Below, piece after piece: positions 35,093-46,190 of a stretch of DNA of 64,000 bases. The DNA is from Melitaea cinxia. Its lineage: Eukaryota; Arthropoda; Insecta; Lepidoptera; Nymphalidae. The stretch lies in contig NC_059414.1 in assembly GCF_905220565.1 (NCBI RefSeq), forward strand, positions 8,306,001 to 8,370,000, read 5' to 3'. Made by a program: the position numbers and the translations under genes. Positions within the stretch are counted from its first letter, which is position 1. The number at the start of each line of letters is the position of its first letter. Under the pieces are notes generated by a model that saw only the letters and a list, made by a program, of their open reading frames with translations, ran no database searches and was not told the origin of the DNA.

Positions 35093-35295
35093 ATATCAAA
35101 AATCGACCGTTCCAGCGGAGATCGAACCTGTATTTCCGACTTACCGTGTCGCTGCTCTCTAGCCAATTAAGCTATGGAATGATGTGCCCGTTAGGTCGAA
35201 ATTTTTGGTATGATTTTATATTTGGTTCTAAGCGACGGCAACGCCGTCGTTTAGAATTCTCTCATGTGTAGGTAACACAAAAGTAAATTAGTATC
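35093..35295 (-). repeat. tRNA-like repeat T, copy 2
   Basis: On minus it has a tRNA-like unit: CATTCCATAGCTTAATTGGC (A-box region), CGACACGGTAAGTCGG, and B-box GGTTCGATCTCCGC with GGAACGGTCGATTTTTGATA. On the other side is TAGAATTCTCTCATGTGTAG with GGTAACACAAAAG. The acceptor-like arms TTCCA/TGGAA pair, but the anticodon loop lacks the usual T33, so this is not a functional tRNA gene. Confidence 0.65.
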
Positions 35296-35379
35296 TACGA
35301 ATCCATTGTAAAAATGATTTATAATTATGTTTCTAGCAAGTGCAATAAAGAATATAAATATATTTAAATGTTTTTCAAA

Positions 35380-35560
35380 ATCAAAAAACAAAAATCAAAA
35401 ACAGCTTTATTCAAATAGGCTCCAAGAGCACTTTCGAATCGTCATTTTACAAATTAAAACTTTAAAAATCAATTACTATATTTGTAGAAGTAAAGCTACC
35501 ACCGATTCGGAATGTAGATTCTGCAGAGAAGAATCGGCAAGAAACGCCGCAGTTACTCTT
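35380..35560 (-). mobile_element. LINE or SINE 3' end (minus)
   Basis: In reverse orientation it runs AAAAGAGTAACTGCGGCGTT, TTGCCGATTCTTCTCTGCAG, ATTCCGAATCGGTGGTAGC, then GCCTATTTGAATAAAGC, with an AATAAA signal and an A+T-rich tail. This is the 3' end of a widespread lepidopteran retroelement. The class is not certain, and the 83-aa frame over it is accidental. Confidence 0.55.
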
Positions 35561-36790
35561 TTGAAAATTAATATATAAACTGTGTTTTAGTACAAAATTA
35601 GAAACATGTTGCATAAAATACAGCGTCACTAAGTCCACACATCTTTATCAACTATGTAATCCTGCACCGAGTAATATGCTTTATCTATTATTTTTTTTTA
35701 ATAAAAACTTTAAATTTATGTTGAGACAATTCCAAAATCGTTTGTGGTATTTTATTATACATACGAATACCATGAGCCAGAAAGGAAACGTTTACTTTGC
35801 GCAGTCGGAAACTTGGAGTTACAATTTTGTTATTCCTTCTCGTGTTGCGATTATCACTATTTATTTCAAAACAATGAATATTTTGGTGAATATACATAAT
35901 ATTGTTATAAATATACTACGACGCAATTGTTAATATGTCTACCTTTTGGAAAATTCACTAAAGTAACTAAAGTTTCACTTGTATCGTAGTTTCAAAAAAC
36001 CATACTATTATTTTTTTAGGGCAGATAAGTTTTAACTTTAGACGTTTAAATCGCTCCTCATTTCATGTAATTTTAAACAGTTATTATAAAATAGTTCATA
36101 CGCACAGATGTTTTGGTAACAATGACAAAAAAAGAAAACCGTTAGATGTTAGCCCTAATATAAGTAGGTATTTTCCTAAAACCTGTTTGTTGCCAGGGTT
36201 ACACAGAAATAAATATTTAACTATTTTATTTTCCGTTTTTTGACTCCTATTAATTGAATATAATAAATTGATAACGTCGACATACGAAAACATGTGAAAT
36301 ATACATAATTTGATAATTGATACATATTTTAATAATTCTATTTCGACAAATTGTGATCCGTGATTAATAATATAAAATAATATAATATAATAATATGTGT
36401 ACAAATCAACATTCATAAATTTTCTTACAATACTATAATGCTTTATTATATTTTATATGTATTATTTGTTACACGCGTAAGAAAAGTAACATAAAGGTAA
36501 AAAGGTAACAAACACGTGGGTAGATAAATGAATGATATTGATATCTTCCAGACAACCTTCTACAAAAAGGAGAAAATATTTAGGTATATTTCTTTTGAAA
36601 TAATTCAATAACCTTTTTTCGTCTTTTAGATATTAATAACATGTCATATTGCCTTAAACCTACTACCCTAGGAGTGACTTTCGACTTTAGGCGTATTAAA
36701 TTACAATAATAAATTAACGCTAAAAGTTATTACCTACTCATTTTATGCATTTCATTTTTAATACATTTTAAGATTATGTTTTAAAACGTT
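35561..36790. other. Non-coding stretch
   Basis: A+T-rich. The short frames at 35676-35933 (+) and 36096-36416 (-) are I/N/Y/F-rich and carry no motif. A lone CACGTG lies at about 36511, outside this stretch. Confidence 0.4.
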
Positions 36791-36792
36791 AT

Positions 36793-37010
36793 TTTTAGCC
36801 GAATTAAAAAAAGAGGTTCTCAATTCGACTTTTTAGTTTTGCTACCGCGTAACTTTTACTATGTGTATCGATTTTGATGATTATTTTCTTAATCGAGAGC
36901 TGATGTTGGTCAAGTGGTACTATTTAAATTTTGATTAAGATCTGACGAATACTTTTTGGATTTATCGCTAATAATGCATATTTAATTGATTATTTTTTTG
37001 ACTAGCTGTC
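36793..37010 (+). repeat. Element C, diverged short copy (i)
   Basis: It has TTTTTAGCCGAATTAAAAAAAG, AGGTTCTCAATTCGACT, AATCGAGAGCTGATG and ATCTGACGAATACTTTTTGG. It is the most diverged copy. Confidence 0.75.
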
Positions 37011-37383
37011 TATATTTTTTTGTTTGATAGATATAGAAGTAAAAATGAACTTGGTTTTGGTCGAAAGCCTTTGGTATTCTTCGTAGAAATGATCTAATGC
37101 ATTATAATATAGATTCCAAGTTCCATCGATTTGTGTCACGTTTTCAGGCACGATCGATTCTGTTGCCTAGTGTCAGGAACCAAAATATATTAAGCGTTGT
37201 ATTCGTATACATACATGAATTATTTACAAAAATGACGATATTATATACATAATTGATTTTTCATCGAAAAAACCTATACTAAATTGACATAACTGTAAAT
37301 TACAAAATTGATGTGAAAGTTTATAAGTAAAACAGAAAAACTAAGTTGTTTTTTGTGTCTGCTGCATCGCTCATAAATATTTT

Positions 37384-37424
37384 TTTAACCGACTTCCAAA
37401 AAAGGAGGAGGTTCTCAATTCGAC

Positions 37425-37468
<44 letters not shown>

Positions 37469-38022
37469 ATGTTACATCAGAACTTTTGACCGGGTAGACC
37501 GATTTCGACAAATTTTGTTTCAATCGAAAGGTGGTGTGTGCCAATTGGTCCCATTTAAATTTATTTGAGATCTAACTACTACTTTTCGAGTTATATCTAA
37601 TAATGTGTTTTTACTTGACGCTTTTTTCGTCGACCTACGTTGTATTATACCGAATAACTTTCTACTGGATGTACCGATTTTGATAATTCTTTTTTTGTTG
37701 GAAAGAAGATATTTCTAGTTTAGTACTATGATAAGGAAACCAGGATCTGATGATGGGGTCTCAGAGAAATCGAGGGAAATTCTTGAAAATCCGCAATAAC
37801 TTTTTACTGGGTGTACCGATTTTGATAATTTTTAATTTAATCGAAAGCTGATGTTTATCATGTGGTCACATATAAATTTTATCGAGATCTGATAACTACT
37901 TTTTGAGTAATCTTTGATAACGCGTAGTTGCTTGACTATTTTTTCGTCGACCTACGTTGTATTACTTGTCGATGTAATTGAAGTCGGTTTTTTTTTTCGT
38001 TTGCGAGCAAACACAATTATCT
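37384..38022 (+). repeat. Element C, full-length copy (j)
   Basis: Full three-module copy. It contains a ~34-nt poly-T run at about 37430-37464 where other copies have 8-18 T, so the internal homopolymer has expanded. Confidence 0.9.
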
Positions 38023-38392
38023 GCCTTGATATTGTCTTGAAGTTATTGTTGATGAAGAAAATAAATATATATTTTTTTATATAGAGCGTAATAGATCCGA
38101 TATTATAGATAGAAAGCTATTTACGATTTTTATCTAGTGACCTGACTAATAATACAGAAATGTTTTAAAATGTTTTGTTCCAAATGTAGGTAATCTATCC
38201 GTTACTGATTTTGATAACTACACATAAAAAATTCACAAACTTTATACGAAGTATGTTAAAATTGTGTCTCAAGTAAGCATAGTCGAACTACTTGTAGATA
38301 GATTATTGAAACGGGTTGGAAGAGTTTCTTTTTACACGCTTACAACGCTTGTATTTTAAGAGCGCGAATGTAAATATCACACGAAAATCCGT

Positions 38393-38410
38393 CACGTGAG
38401 TCGAAACGTG
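38393..38410 (+). promoter_or_regulatory. Tandem E-box CACGTG-N6-AACGTG
   Basis: CACGTG at 38393-38398, six bases, AACGTG at 38405-38410. This matches the E1-E2 tandem E-box described for CLOCK:CYCLE (BMAL1) targets. The function is inferred from motif and spacing only. Confidence 0.35.
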
Positions 38411-38845
38411 CCTCAGAGTGATAAATTATTGTCATTGTGAACCGGAGATTTGGACACCGCAGTATATTATCGGAGCGTTGAAATTAATGCGAAACTGACG
38501 TTAGATTAAAAGGAATTTGAAAATAAACCACAAATAACCACATAACTTTTTTAAATTTAAATTTAAATAATATCGAATATATTTGTTGTAGAAAAATATT
38601 GATTAAAAAAAGTATATATTCACAAAGCAAAATGGAATAAGAACATATTTTACTGATATTACCAGTAAGTCATTTTACAATCAGTATATTCATATAAAAG
38701 CATGTAGATACAACATAATTCACGATTTTTAATAGCGTTCAATGAATATCTTGTTTCTAGCCCTTCTAGTTGTTTCCTGCAATAATGTTTTGTAAATAAA
38801 TTCATTATTATTTCATAGATTACAATCGACGCATCGGGTATGGTC

Positions 38846-38929
38846 CACGTGTTTCCACTGATCCATGTCCTCCCTTACACAATGTGAATTCGTTCATTAT
38901 GTCACCGCTACACGTGCGTGAGTCACGTG
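38846..38929 (+). promoter_or_regulatory. E-box cluster with CACGTG-N7-CACGTG
   Basis: CACGTG occurs at 38846-38851, 38911-38916 and 38924-38929. The last two read CACGTGCGTGAGTCACGTG, a 7-nt gap. The surrounding ~140 bp is G+C-richer than its flanks and is not a recognised repeat. Confidence 0.4.
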
Positions 38930-40252
38930 TCTGCGGTTCATGCCAACTTGTTGTGGCGCTCTGTAAATGATAAAGCATATAATCCTTTTTTTAATTTTTT
39001 CTCTCATTTTTATGTTTATACCATTTGAGTCTGTGTCATTATAAGTATTGAAGTTTACTCTTTAAGAATTGATTATCATATAAGGCCCCGGTATGAAAAA
39101 AAATATAAGGAGTAAAATCTACTGTTACGTTTCTTGTAACGCCATTACATACGACGTTTTCTAATTGATTTGATTGATGGCATTATTTGATTCGTCTATT
39201 TAACATTTGATATGGTATTAATATTTTTTTAGACTAGTAAGCATTTTTTGTCCCAATTTAGACAATCGATCTGAAGGAGTAAACTGTAGTCATGCGTTGG
39301 AGCCGACAAACACGCTTTTTTTGTTTTTTATTTTTTTTTTGTCTTGCAGTTTTATTTGATATATGATTGTATAATTTCTATTAGCACACAGTAGACTTGT
39401 TTTTGTGACTACATTGCTCTTGTCAACAATAATACCAAGGTTGTTAAAAGTATGTCGAACAGGGTAACAAAGTCAAACAGGAAATTTTAAAAGCGTGCAT
39501 GCGTATCTGTAACACATATTAAATTGTGAAGTGGAATTTCAATACCATGCCATGATAACGAAGTTGAGAATGGGGTAAATAAGCTACGAGTATAACTATA
39601 GATAATTACGATAGGACTATCACATAGCACATTATACCCTACAATACAAGAGAATATCAAATTTTCAGCAACAATCTTGACAACCAACTAACAACATACC
39701 TATTCATCATGGGCGTAGTTGCCCTAGAGACAAAAGGGCTATGGGTGAATACGCCCATGTTGAAATATTTTTGTGCTACAGTTCGAATAAAGAATCAGAA
39801 AACGGAATTTTTATTGGAATATTGAATTATATAGGATACCAAGTTTTATCCTAATCGATTTCATAGTCTTTGTATATCAAGCATACATCCATTCTATTGT
39901 ACATATATTGAAACTGATTCAATAACCTTGGTGTGAAGAGCAACTGGGTGGAAAGAGCAACAAACAATCTCCTTTCTTAACATACCTCCATGCATCGATG
40001 GAGTCCTATTTTCCCACCTTATAAACTTTTGATTTTATTAAAGGTACTAGTAGAAAATATATCCTATTTTAAAATCAAGATGTTCCATTATGCACATAAA
40101 TTCTATAAAGCATTATAAAAATTGTAAATATCACGTTGTGAATACAGCATTAATATTAACAATAGAACTTAAGCAGTCAAGTATCAAGTTGACTTTCATA
40201 TTTAATAAAGTTGTTTCCACTTAATTTGTATGCAAAACAATGCCACTGACAC

Positions 40253-40271
40253 CACGTGCGCTAGTCACGTG
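40253..40271 (+). promoter_or_regulatory. Tandem E-box CACGTG-N7-CACGTG
   Basis: It reads CACGTGCGCTAGTCACGTG, 17 of 19 bases identical to the site at 38911-38929, 1.3 kb away. It lies about 90 bp upstream of the LINE at 40358. Confidence 0.4.
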
Positions 40272-40357
40272 TTTGATAGATATAAAACGGTTACCAAGAA
40301 ATTAAGACAGGTTTTACATTTTATAACACATTATTGTTTTTATTATTAATAATATTA

Positions 40358-42419
40358 AAAAAGTCCAAAAAACCAAATCCGATTTATTCAGTATGTACAT
40401 AGACTACAAAAAAGCTTTTGATTCAGTTCCTCACTCGTGGCTTATGAAAGTCTTAAAAATTTACAAAATACATCCAACTATAATTAATTTTTTAAAAATT
40501 ACAATGTCAAACTGGACAACCGTACTCCAACTCACAACGCAAGCCACATCACTAGTAGAGACCAAAAAAATCAAAATACAACGAGGTATATTTCAAGGAG
40601 ATGCTCTGAGTCCTTTGTGGTTTTGTCTTGCTCTTAACCCACTCTCTAATATACTAAACTCTACTTCATTAGGAATTTCCTTATCTGATCGGCAAACTGA
40701 CAAACAGACGGACATAGACAGTGAAGATTACATTTTAAACCATCTCATGTATATGGACGATATTAAATTATACTCTAGTACTGAAAATCAACTAATCGAA
40801 ATAACTAAAATAACAGAACAGTTCACAAAAGACATAAAAATGGAATTTGGGATTGATAAATGTAGAATCAACTCAATTAAGGCAGGAAAAAATTATCAAC
40901 ATCAATATAAGCTAATAACAGGAGAAAAAATAGAACCATTAAATGAAGAAGACACCTACAAATATTTAGGATACGACCAATCTTTACAAATACATCACAA
41001 GGAAGCTAAGACTAGACTGACACAACAATTTCAACACAGACTAAACACAATACTAAAAACACAGCTATATTCACGTAATACTATAAAAGCAATCAATACC
41101 TTTGCAATACCTATACTTACATATTCTTTTGGTATTATAAAATGGACAAAATCGGAACTCAAGAGCCTACAACGAAAAATTAACACCACCATGACTAAAT
41201 CCCACAAACACCACCCCAGATCATGCTTACAAAGACTAACACTACCCAGAAAAGAAGGAGGTAGAGGCCTCGTAGATATTTTAAATTTACACAATAAACA
41301 GATTTCTACTCTCAGAAAATACTTTTTTGCTAAAATAGAATATTCCAGACTTCATAAAATAATAACAGAAATGGATCAAGCTTTTACGCCTCTTAACCTT
41401 AAAATTAGGAGTGCTCAGAAAAATGAAACACTAATTGACAACAGAACTAAAATCACAGAATGGGCCCAGAAATCTCTACACGGAAGACACCGCCAGGATC
41501 TATGCCTTTCAAACGTCGACAAAGAAGCGTCGAACGAGTGGCTTCATCGAGGTGCACTCTTCCCAGAGACTGAAGGATTCATGATAGCTATACAGGATCA
41601 GGTCATTGAAACAAAAAACTATAGAAAATATATAATTAAAAATTTAACCACCACTGATTCTTGTAGAAAATGTAACAGTAATCCAGAAACTATCCAACAT
41701 ATAACCGGCGCGTGCAAATCAATAGCCCAAACAGACTATAAACACAGACACGATCAAATAGCCAGTATCATACACCAAAAACTTGCTTATGAATGTAAAT
41801 TAACAGACACATTATTACCATATTACAAATACACCCCAGAACCCGCGTTAGAAAACTCCACTACACGACTGTACTTTGACCGAGGCATCCTTACAGACCG
41901 CACAATCCATTTTAATAGACCCGATATAACACTAATTGACAAAATAAGCAAGACTGGTTTTCTTATTGACATAGCAGTACCTAACACACATAACTTACAA
42001 TCAACAATAGCTGAAAAACTATCTAAATATACCGAATTAAAAAATGAAATAACCCGAATTTGGCATTTACAAAAAGTTACAATAGTCCCAATAGTACTTT
42101 CCACAACAGGAGTTATACCTACTCAACTACATACGTCTCTACAAACACTAAAATTACCAGCGAGCACTTACCAATTATTACAAAAAGCAGCAATTCTAAA
42201 CACATGCAGATTGGTAAGAAAATTTCTCCAAAGTGAGCCCAACCCATCCGACTAAAGACTAACACTTATATAAACTGTCACACTAACGATTATGAAATAT
42301 AATGTATATAAATTTAATAACCCTTTATTTGCTAACCCGTGGATGTACATTTGGCCTAGGCCCGTGTCATCGACTACCCGGCTTAATGGTTACTAGCCGA
42401 GATTATACAACGTAAAAAC
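40358..42419 (+). mobile_element. R4/Dong-like LINE, 5'-truncated, with open RT-endonuclease frame
   Basis: A single open frame, ATG at 40393 and stop at 42253-42255, encodes 620 residues. The frame is also open upstream of the ATG to about 40360, so the ATG is internal and the N-terminus is lost by truncation. Reverse transcriptase motifs: YIDYKKAFDSVPH (residues 2-14), RGIFQGDALSPLW (64-76) and YMDD (120-123). A CCHC knuckle follows at C424, C427, H436 and C441. Then comes a restriction-like endonuclease: RPDITLID (509-516), GFLIDIAVP (522-530). A C-terminal RT followed by an RLE places it with R2/R4/NeSL-type elements. Dong of Bombyx (R4 group) is known to target TAA repeats. Here the 3' UTR ends in (AAT)n and the 5' junction is TTATTATTAATAAT-rich. 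There is no stop or frameshift, suggesting a recent insertion. Codons are A+T-rich. Confidence 0.85.

Positions 42420-42489
<70 letters not shown>
42420..42489. repeat. (AAT)n microsatellite at the LINE 3' end
   Basis: About 70 bp of uninterrupted AAT/ATA triplets directly after the LINE 3' UTR (GTAAAAACA). It is most likely the target repeat and/or tail of the R4/Dong-like element. Confidence 0.95.
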
Positions 42490-42660
42490 TACTTTATTGC
42501 ACATTTAAATAAAGAAAAAAATTAAAATTACAAGCAATTATAGTAACAAATTGTACAACCAGGCGATCTTATTGCTAAAAAGCAATCTCTTGCAGACAAC
42601 CTGATAATGAAAGGGATATTGCTTTTCAGATGGGCAGGTGGTATACAGATTTAAACAAGT
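42487..42660 (-). mobile_element. Retroelement 3' end converging on the microsatellite
   Basis: In reverse orientation it ends AAATGTGCAATAAAGTATAT followed by TTATTATT, an AATAAA signal next to the tract. The body has AGAGATTGCTTTTTAGCAAT and CACCTGCCCATCTGAAAAGC. It is tail-to-tail with the R4/Dong-like LINE. Confidence 0.5.
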
Positions 42661-44796
42661 AAAAGAAAAAAAAAATAGAATATATAACAATTATATATGC
42701 ATATACATTATACACATACGTACGCAATAAAATATAAATAAATAAAAACATTTACATACACACTAATATATAAATACAGTAATCGTATAATATATAGATT
42801 CATGGTAAATTTAATGATCTTTTATCAATTGAATGTAATGAGTTTAAATTTTTTTTTAATTTATTTTCTTTTAAAATATTTTATATTCGCATAATTTCTA
42901 AATGAAGTTAACTATTTTGATTATTATTAATCCTATTATTTTGCCAGAGAGTGAAATAGATGCGGATAGGCCGAATATCGAATAGTTGACATATATTTGA
43001 TATCTAAGTAATTATTTTTTTTATTTAATTTAAAAAATTTTGTATATTTCTGTGGAGTTGGTTGAAAATTAAAATTGAAAATAAGATGAATAGGTGCTGA
43101 CACGTTTGTTTAGCTTTTATCAGCACGATAAAATATAGGAACAATGTTACAAAGCACACGTTGTACTAATAATTATATAATGTTTCTAAACATGAGTTGT
43201 TATGAGGTGAACGACCTAGTAACGATTACATAACTTTGTTTCAATCAAGGGTAAGATAATTCAGTAAGGCGAATATTAATCACATCGTTTAGGTAGCCCT
43301 TATTCAAAATTCCCATTTACGAGCTGAAAGCAATCAATTAAGTTGTCACTTTTAAGAATTACCGATAATATTAAAAATAATTTATTTATATAAATATAAA
43401 CAATCCCATAGTATTTAATACGGACAAAACAAATTATTGTTTACTTATAACTAGTCAGGAATTGATAAATGTTGTAAATAATACCTATTTTATTCATAAA
43501 AAAAAACCAGACAATATTTTAAATCTCAAAGAATCTTTGGGGTATCTTTATTTTATTTTTTATAGACACAAAAAGAATTAAGATTAGCCATAAAAGATCT
43601 CAAATTTGAAAAACGTTTAATTTTTTACGTATAAATAACTGAAACAGCGCATTTAGGTACTGTGAGGTCTCATTTTATATCTCCCAACTGTGTCAAGTCA
43701 ATGACCTTTTAGCATTGCTAAGAATAACTGTTAGCGAAACCATCTTATATTAAATGCTTTTGCCCTATAAATACAATTGTTTATCTTATTAATAATGAAT
43801 ATATTAAAAATAATAAGAAGTTAATTTCTATATTGTTACGTGTAATTTAAAGTAGAGACAATAAAAAATATATTTAAGTACATTACCTCTTCTTACTTCA
43901 AACTTTTTAAAATTTTCTTTTATAGAAATCTTGAAAGATATCGAACCCAAAAAAGTTGTCATCCAATTTGGTTTGTGAATACATTTTAGAGATTAATTTT
44001 TATTTATATAGATTAATTAATTAATTGTAAATAATTAGTATTTTTCAAACAAAGGCCTTAAATAAAAAATATAATTTAAGTTACGTCATCGTAAAACTTG
44101 TGTTCGCAATTGAGTTGACCTTAATCTCTTCGACGTGAAGCGACGACCTCAAGTCACGTGCATATAATGCTGTTGTTATATTTTAAAGCGATGCGATGGA
44201 TATAAATTATTCACTATGTCACAAATTAATATTATTAAAAAGTCTTATAATGATAAGCAGAGGTGGCTCGTGACATTTTTTGATGAGGGTTCACAAAAAA
44301 ATAAACGAAAAACTAGAGCTTACCATTTATTTTATTTGTATAGAAAATCACCACCACTGCAGGGGTCAACTCTAAACAATAAACACGGAAAACGAAATCA
44401 TTTATTGCTTTCTTCACATCCACGCAACCAAGGGTTTTGAAATATTGTTCAGATTTAAAAACACGCCTAAAAGATTTAGTCTTCGTAATACAATTTTGAG
44501 TAAGTCGAGGCGCATTTCGATAGTTTTTTCACGCTGTATATCAAAAGATTCACTGTATTGTTCCATTATTAACACAAAGTGTTGCACACAAACTATTTTT
44601 AATACTTATTTAGAAGAAAAATTACAAAAGAACTGACGAAGCCGACACGTTTTTTTTTTAATATATAAGAACGGCAAAAAGTAAATGATTATAAGATTTT
44701 GAAGTAATGTAAGTAAGTAATGTCTCTTGTACTCTTTCTAAGTACCGCATGAGTTACATACCCTTCGTATAATCCATTTTTTTTTGTTAATACAGG
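42661..44796. other. Non-coding stretch with one possible TE scrap
   Basis: A+T-rich. At 44414-44566 on minus a 50-codon frame starts MEQYSESFDIQREKTIEM with a coding-like look but stops early and has no partner. It may be a DNA-transposon or gene scrap. AGTCACGTG lies at 44152-44160. No other feature was recognised. Confidence 0.3.
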
Positions 44797-44929
44797 GTAT
44801 CTTCAAAACGATGCCCGGCTCTTGGGGTAGAACCGGGTAATGTGGGATTCTTACCCACTAAAACCCGATAGCTGTCTACATAATCGCGTGCGCATGCGCA
44901 TCCGTTGCTCTTCCCGCGCCTCTTTCTAT
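44797..44929 (+). repeat. Transposon fragment (GGGTAATGTGGGATTC block)
   Basis: It has CAAAACGATGCCCGGCTCTT and GGGTAATGTGGGATTCTTAC. A G+C-rich CGCGTGCGCATGCGCATCCG stretch follows. It stands out from the flanks in composition. The family is not resolved. Confidence 0.35.
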
Positions 44930-45142
44930 CTTACTTTATTCGATTCTCTTCGATTCTACTCGATTCTACTTGATTTTATTCGAATTTACTCTACTCTACT
45001 ATACTATACTCTTTATTCAGTTCTATTGTATTCTATGCTATTCTATTATGTTCTCTTCTACACTGTTCTCTTTTTTACTACTTTTCTACCTTTTTCTATT
45101 GTGTTCTGTTCTGTTCTATTCCGTTCTATTCTATTATCTAAC
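44930..45142 (+). repeat. Degenerate TTCTA/TTCTR pentamer satellite
   Basis: About 210 bp of drifting pyrimidine-rich pentamers (TTCTA, TTCGA, CTACT, TTCTG). It starts as CGATTCTCTTCGATTCTACT and ends as TTCTATTCCGTTCTATTCTA. The two plus-strand open frames over it (Y/F/L/S-rich) are products of the repeat. Confidence 0.85.
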
Positions 45143-45234
45143 ATACATAAATAAATAAAAAATGGGTTCTCCGTTTGTCATAACAAAATAACCGCTTTTA
45201 CTTAATTCATATGGATGTATACACGGTACATACT

Positions 45235-45464
45235 CGTATACCAAAATAACAATTTTTTACAATTTTTCTATCTGTTTGTTCCGGCTAATTTCTGAAAGCT
45301 GGACCGATTTTGATGGGACTTTCACTGGCAGATAGCTGATGTAATAAGAAGTAACTTAAGCTCCTCTTATTTTAAAAATCTATTTAATATTATTTTCATA
45401 ACTGCGAATTGAACACTAACTTTTTTGTTAAATTCCATGCGGATGAAGTCGCAGGCACAGCTAG
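45235..45464 (+). mobile_element. Helitron-type 3' end, second family
   Basis: It ends GCGGATGAAGTCGCAGGCACAG then CTAG at 45461-45464 (next base C instead of the usual T). The body has GCTGGACCGATTTTGATGGGA and GATAGCTGATGTAATAAGAA. A relative ends at 51700. Confidence 0.6.
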
Positions 45465-45805
45465 CTCAAAATAAAATACTGTTGCTATTCTCAAATTAAT
45501 ATAAAACAATAACTCAGTTGCAGTTTTACAAATTCTATTAATATAATCAAGTACCTATTGTACTTGATTATCAACAGTCAAGTATTACTTTCATTTCCTC
45601 GTCACATTATTTTAAACGTGAATAAAATATTTATTATTTTATCTGACTTTTTTTTAACCGCTTTCATAAAGAAAGATGTTGTCAATTCGACTGTATTTTC
45701 TTGTGTTTTATATCATTTTTATAACTTTTTCCTGGGTCTACCGATTTCGATGTGGTCCCATTTTAATTTATTCGAAATCTGAAAAGTATTTTTTGTGAGC
45801 TATCT

Positions 45806-45902
45806 CTAATAATGCGTATTTGCTTGACTATGACTATATATATGACTAATAATGCGTATTTGCTTGATTATGACTATATATATGACTAATAATGCGTATT
45901 TT
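45806..45902 (+). repeat. 40-bp minisatellite inside element C
   Basis: CTAATAATGCGTATTT begins at 45806, 45846 and 45886, exactly 40 bp apart. The intervening TGACTATATATATGA units are nearly identical. Confidence 0.85.
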
Positions 45903-46190
45903 ACTGAGGAAGGGCACAGCAGAAATTTCTTGCTCAAAATATGGAGCAGCCCGAGTACCTCGACCTTACATAAGATCACAGCTAAATAATAATGCAGCTA
46001 ATGTTTTCAAGCAGTATTGTGTTCTTGTTGGTGAGTAAGGTGACCAGAGCTCCTCGGGAGGGGAGGGGATTGAGGTTTGGGTCGACAATACGCTTGCGAT
46101 GCTTCTGGTGTTGCAGGCGTCTATAAGCTAGGGTAATCTCTTACCATCAGGTGAGCCGTACGCTTGTTTGCCGACCTAGTGATATAAAAA
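45903..46190 (+). repeat. Interspersed repeat B, copy 3 (most complete)
   Basis: It has AAAATATGGAGCAGCCCGAG, GTGTTCTTGTTGGTGAGTAA, ACCAGAGCTCCTCGGGAGG and GCTTGCGATGCTTCTGGTGT. It ends ACCATCAGGTGAGCCGTACG, CTTGTTTGCCGACCTAGTG, ATATAAAAAAAA. The A-run end supports a retroelement 3' end. Confidence 0.75.

Noticed and set aside
44216..44636. Two adjacent plus-strand frames
   Set aside because: No start context, motif or coding bias. The minus strand of 44414-44566 looks more coding-like but is short and isolated.
44840..45158. 104-aa and 62-aa frames rich in Y, F, L and S
   Set aside because: Translation of the TTCTA satellite.
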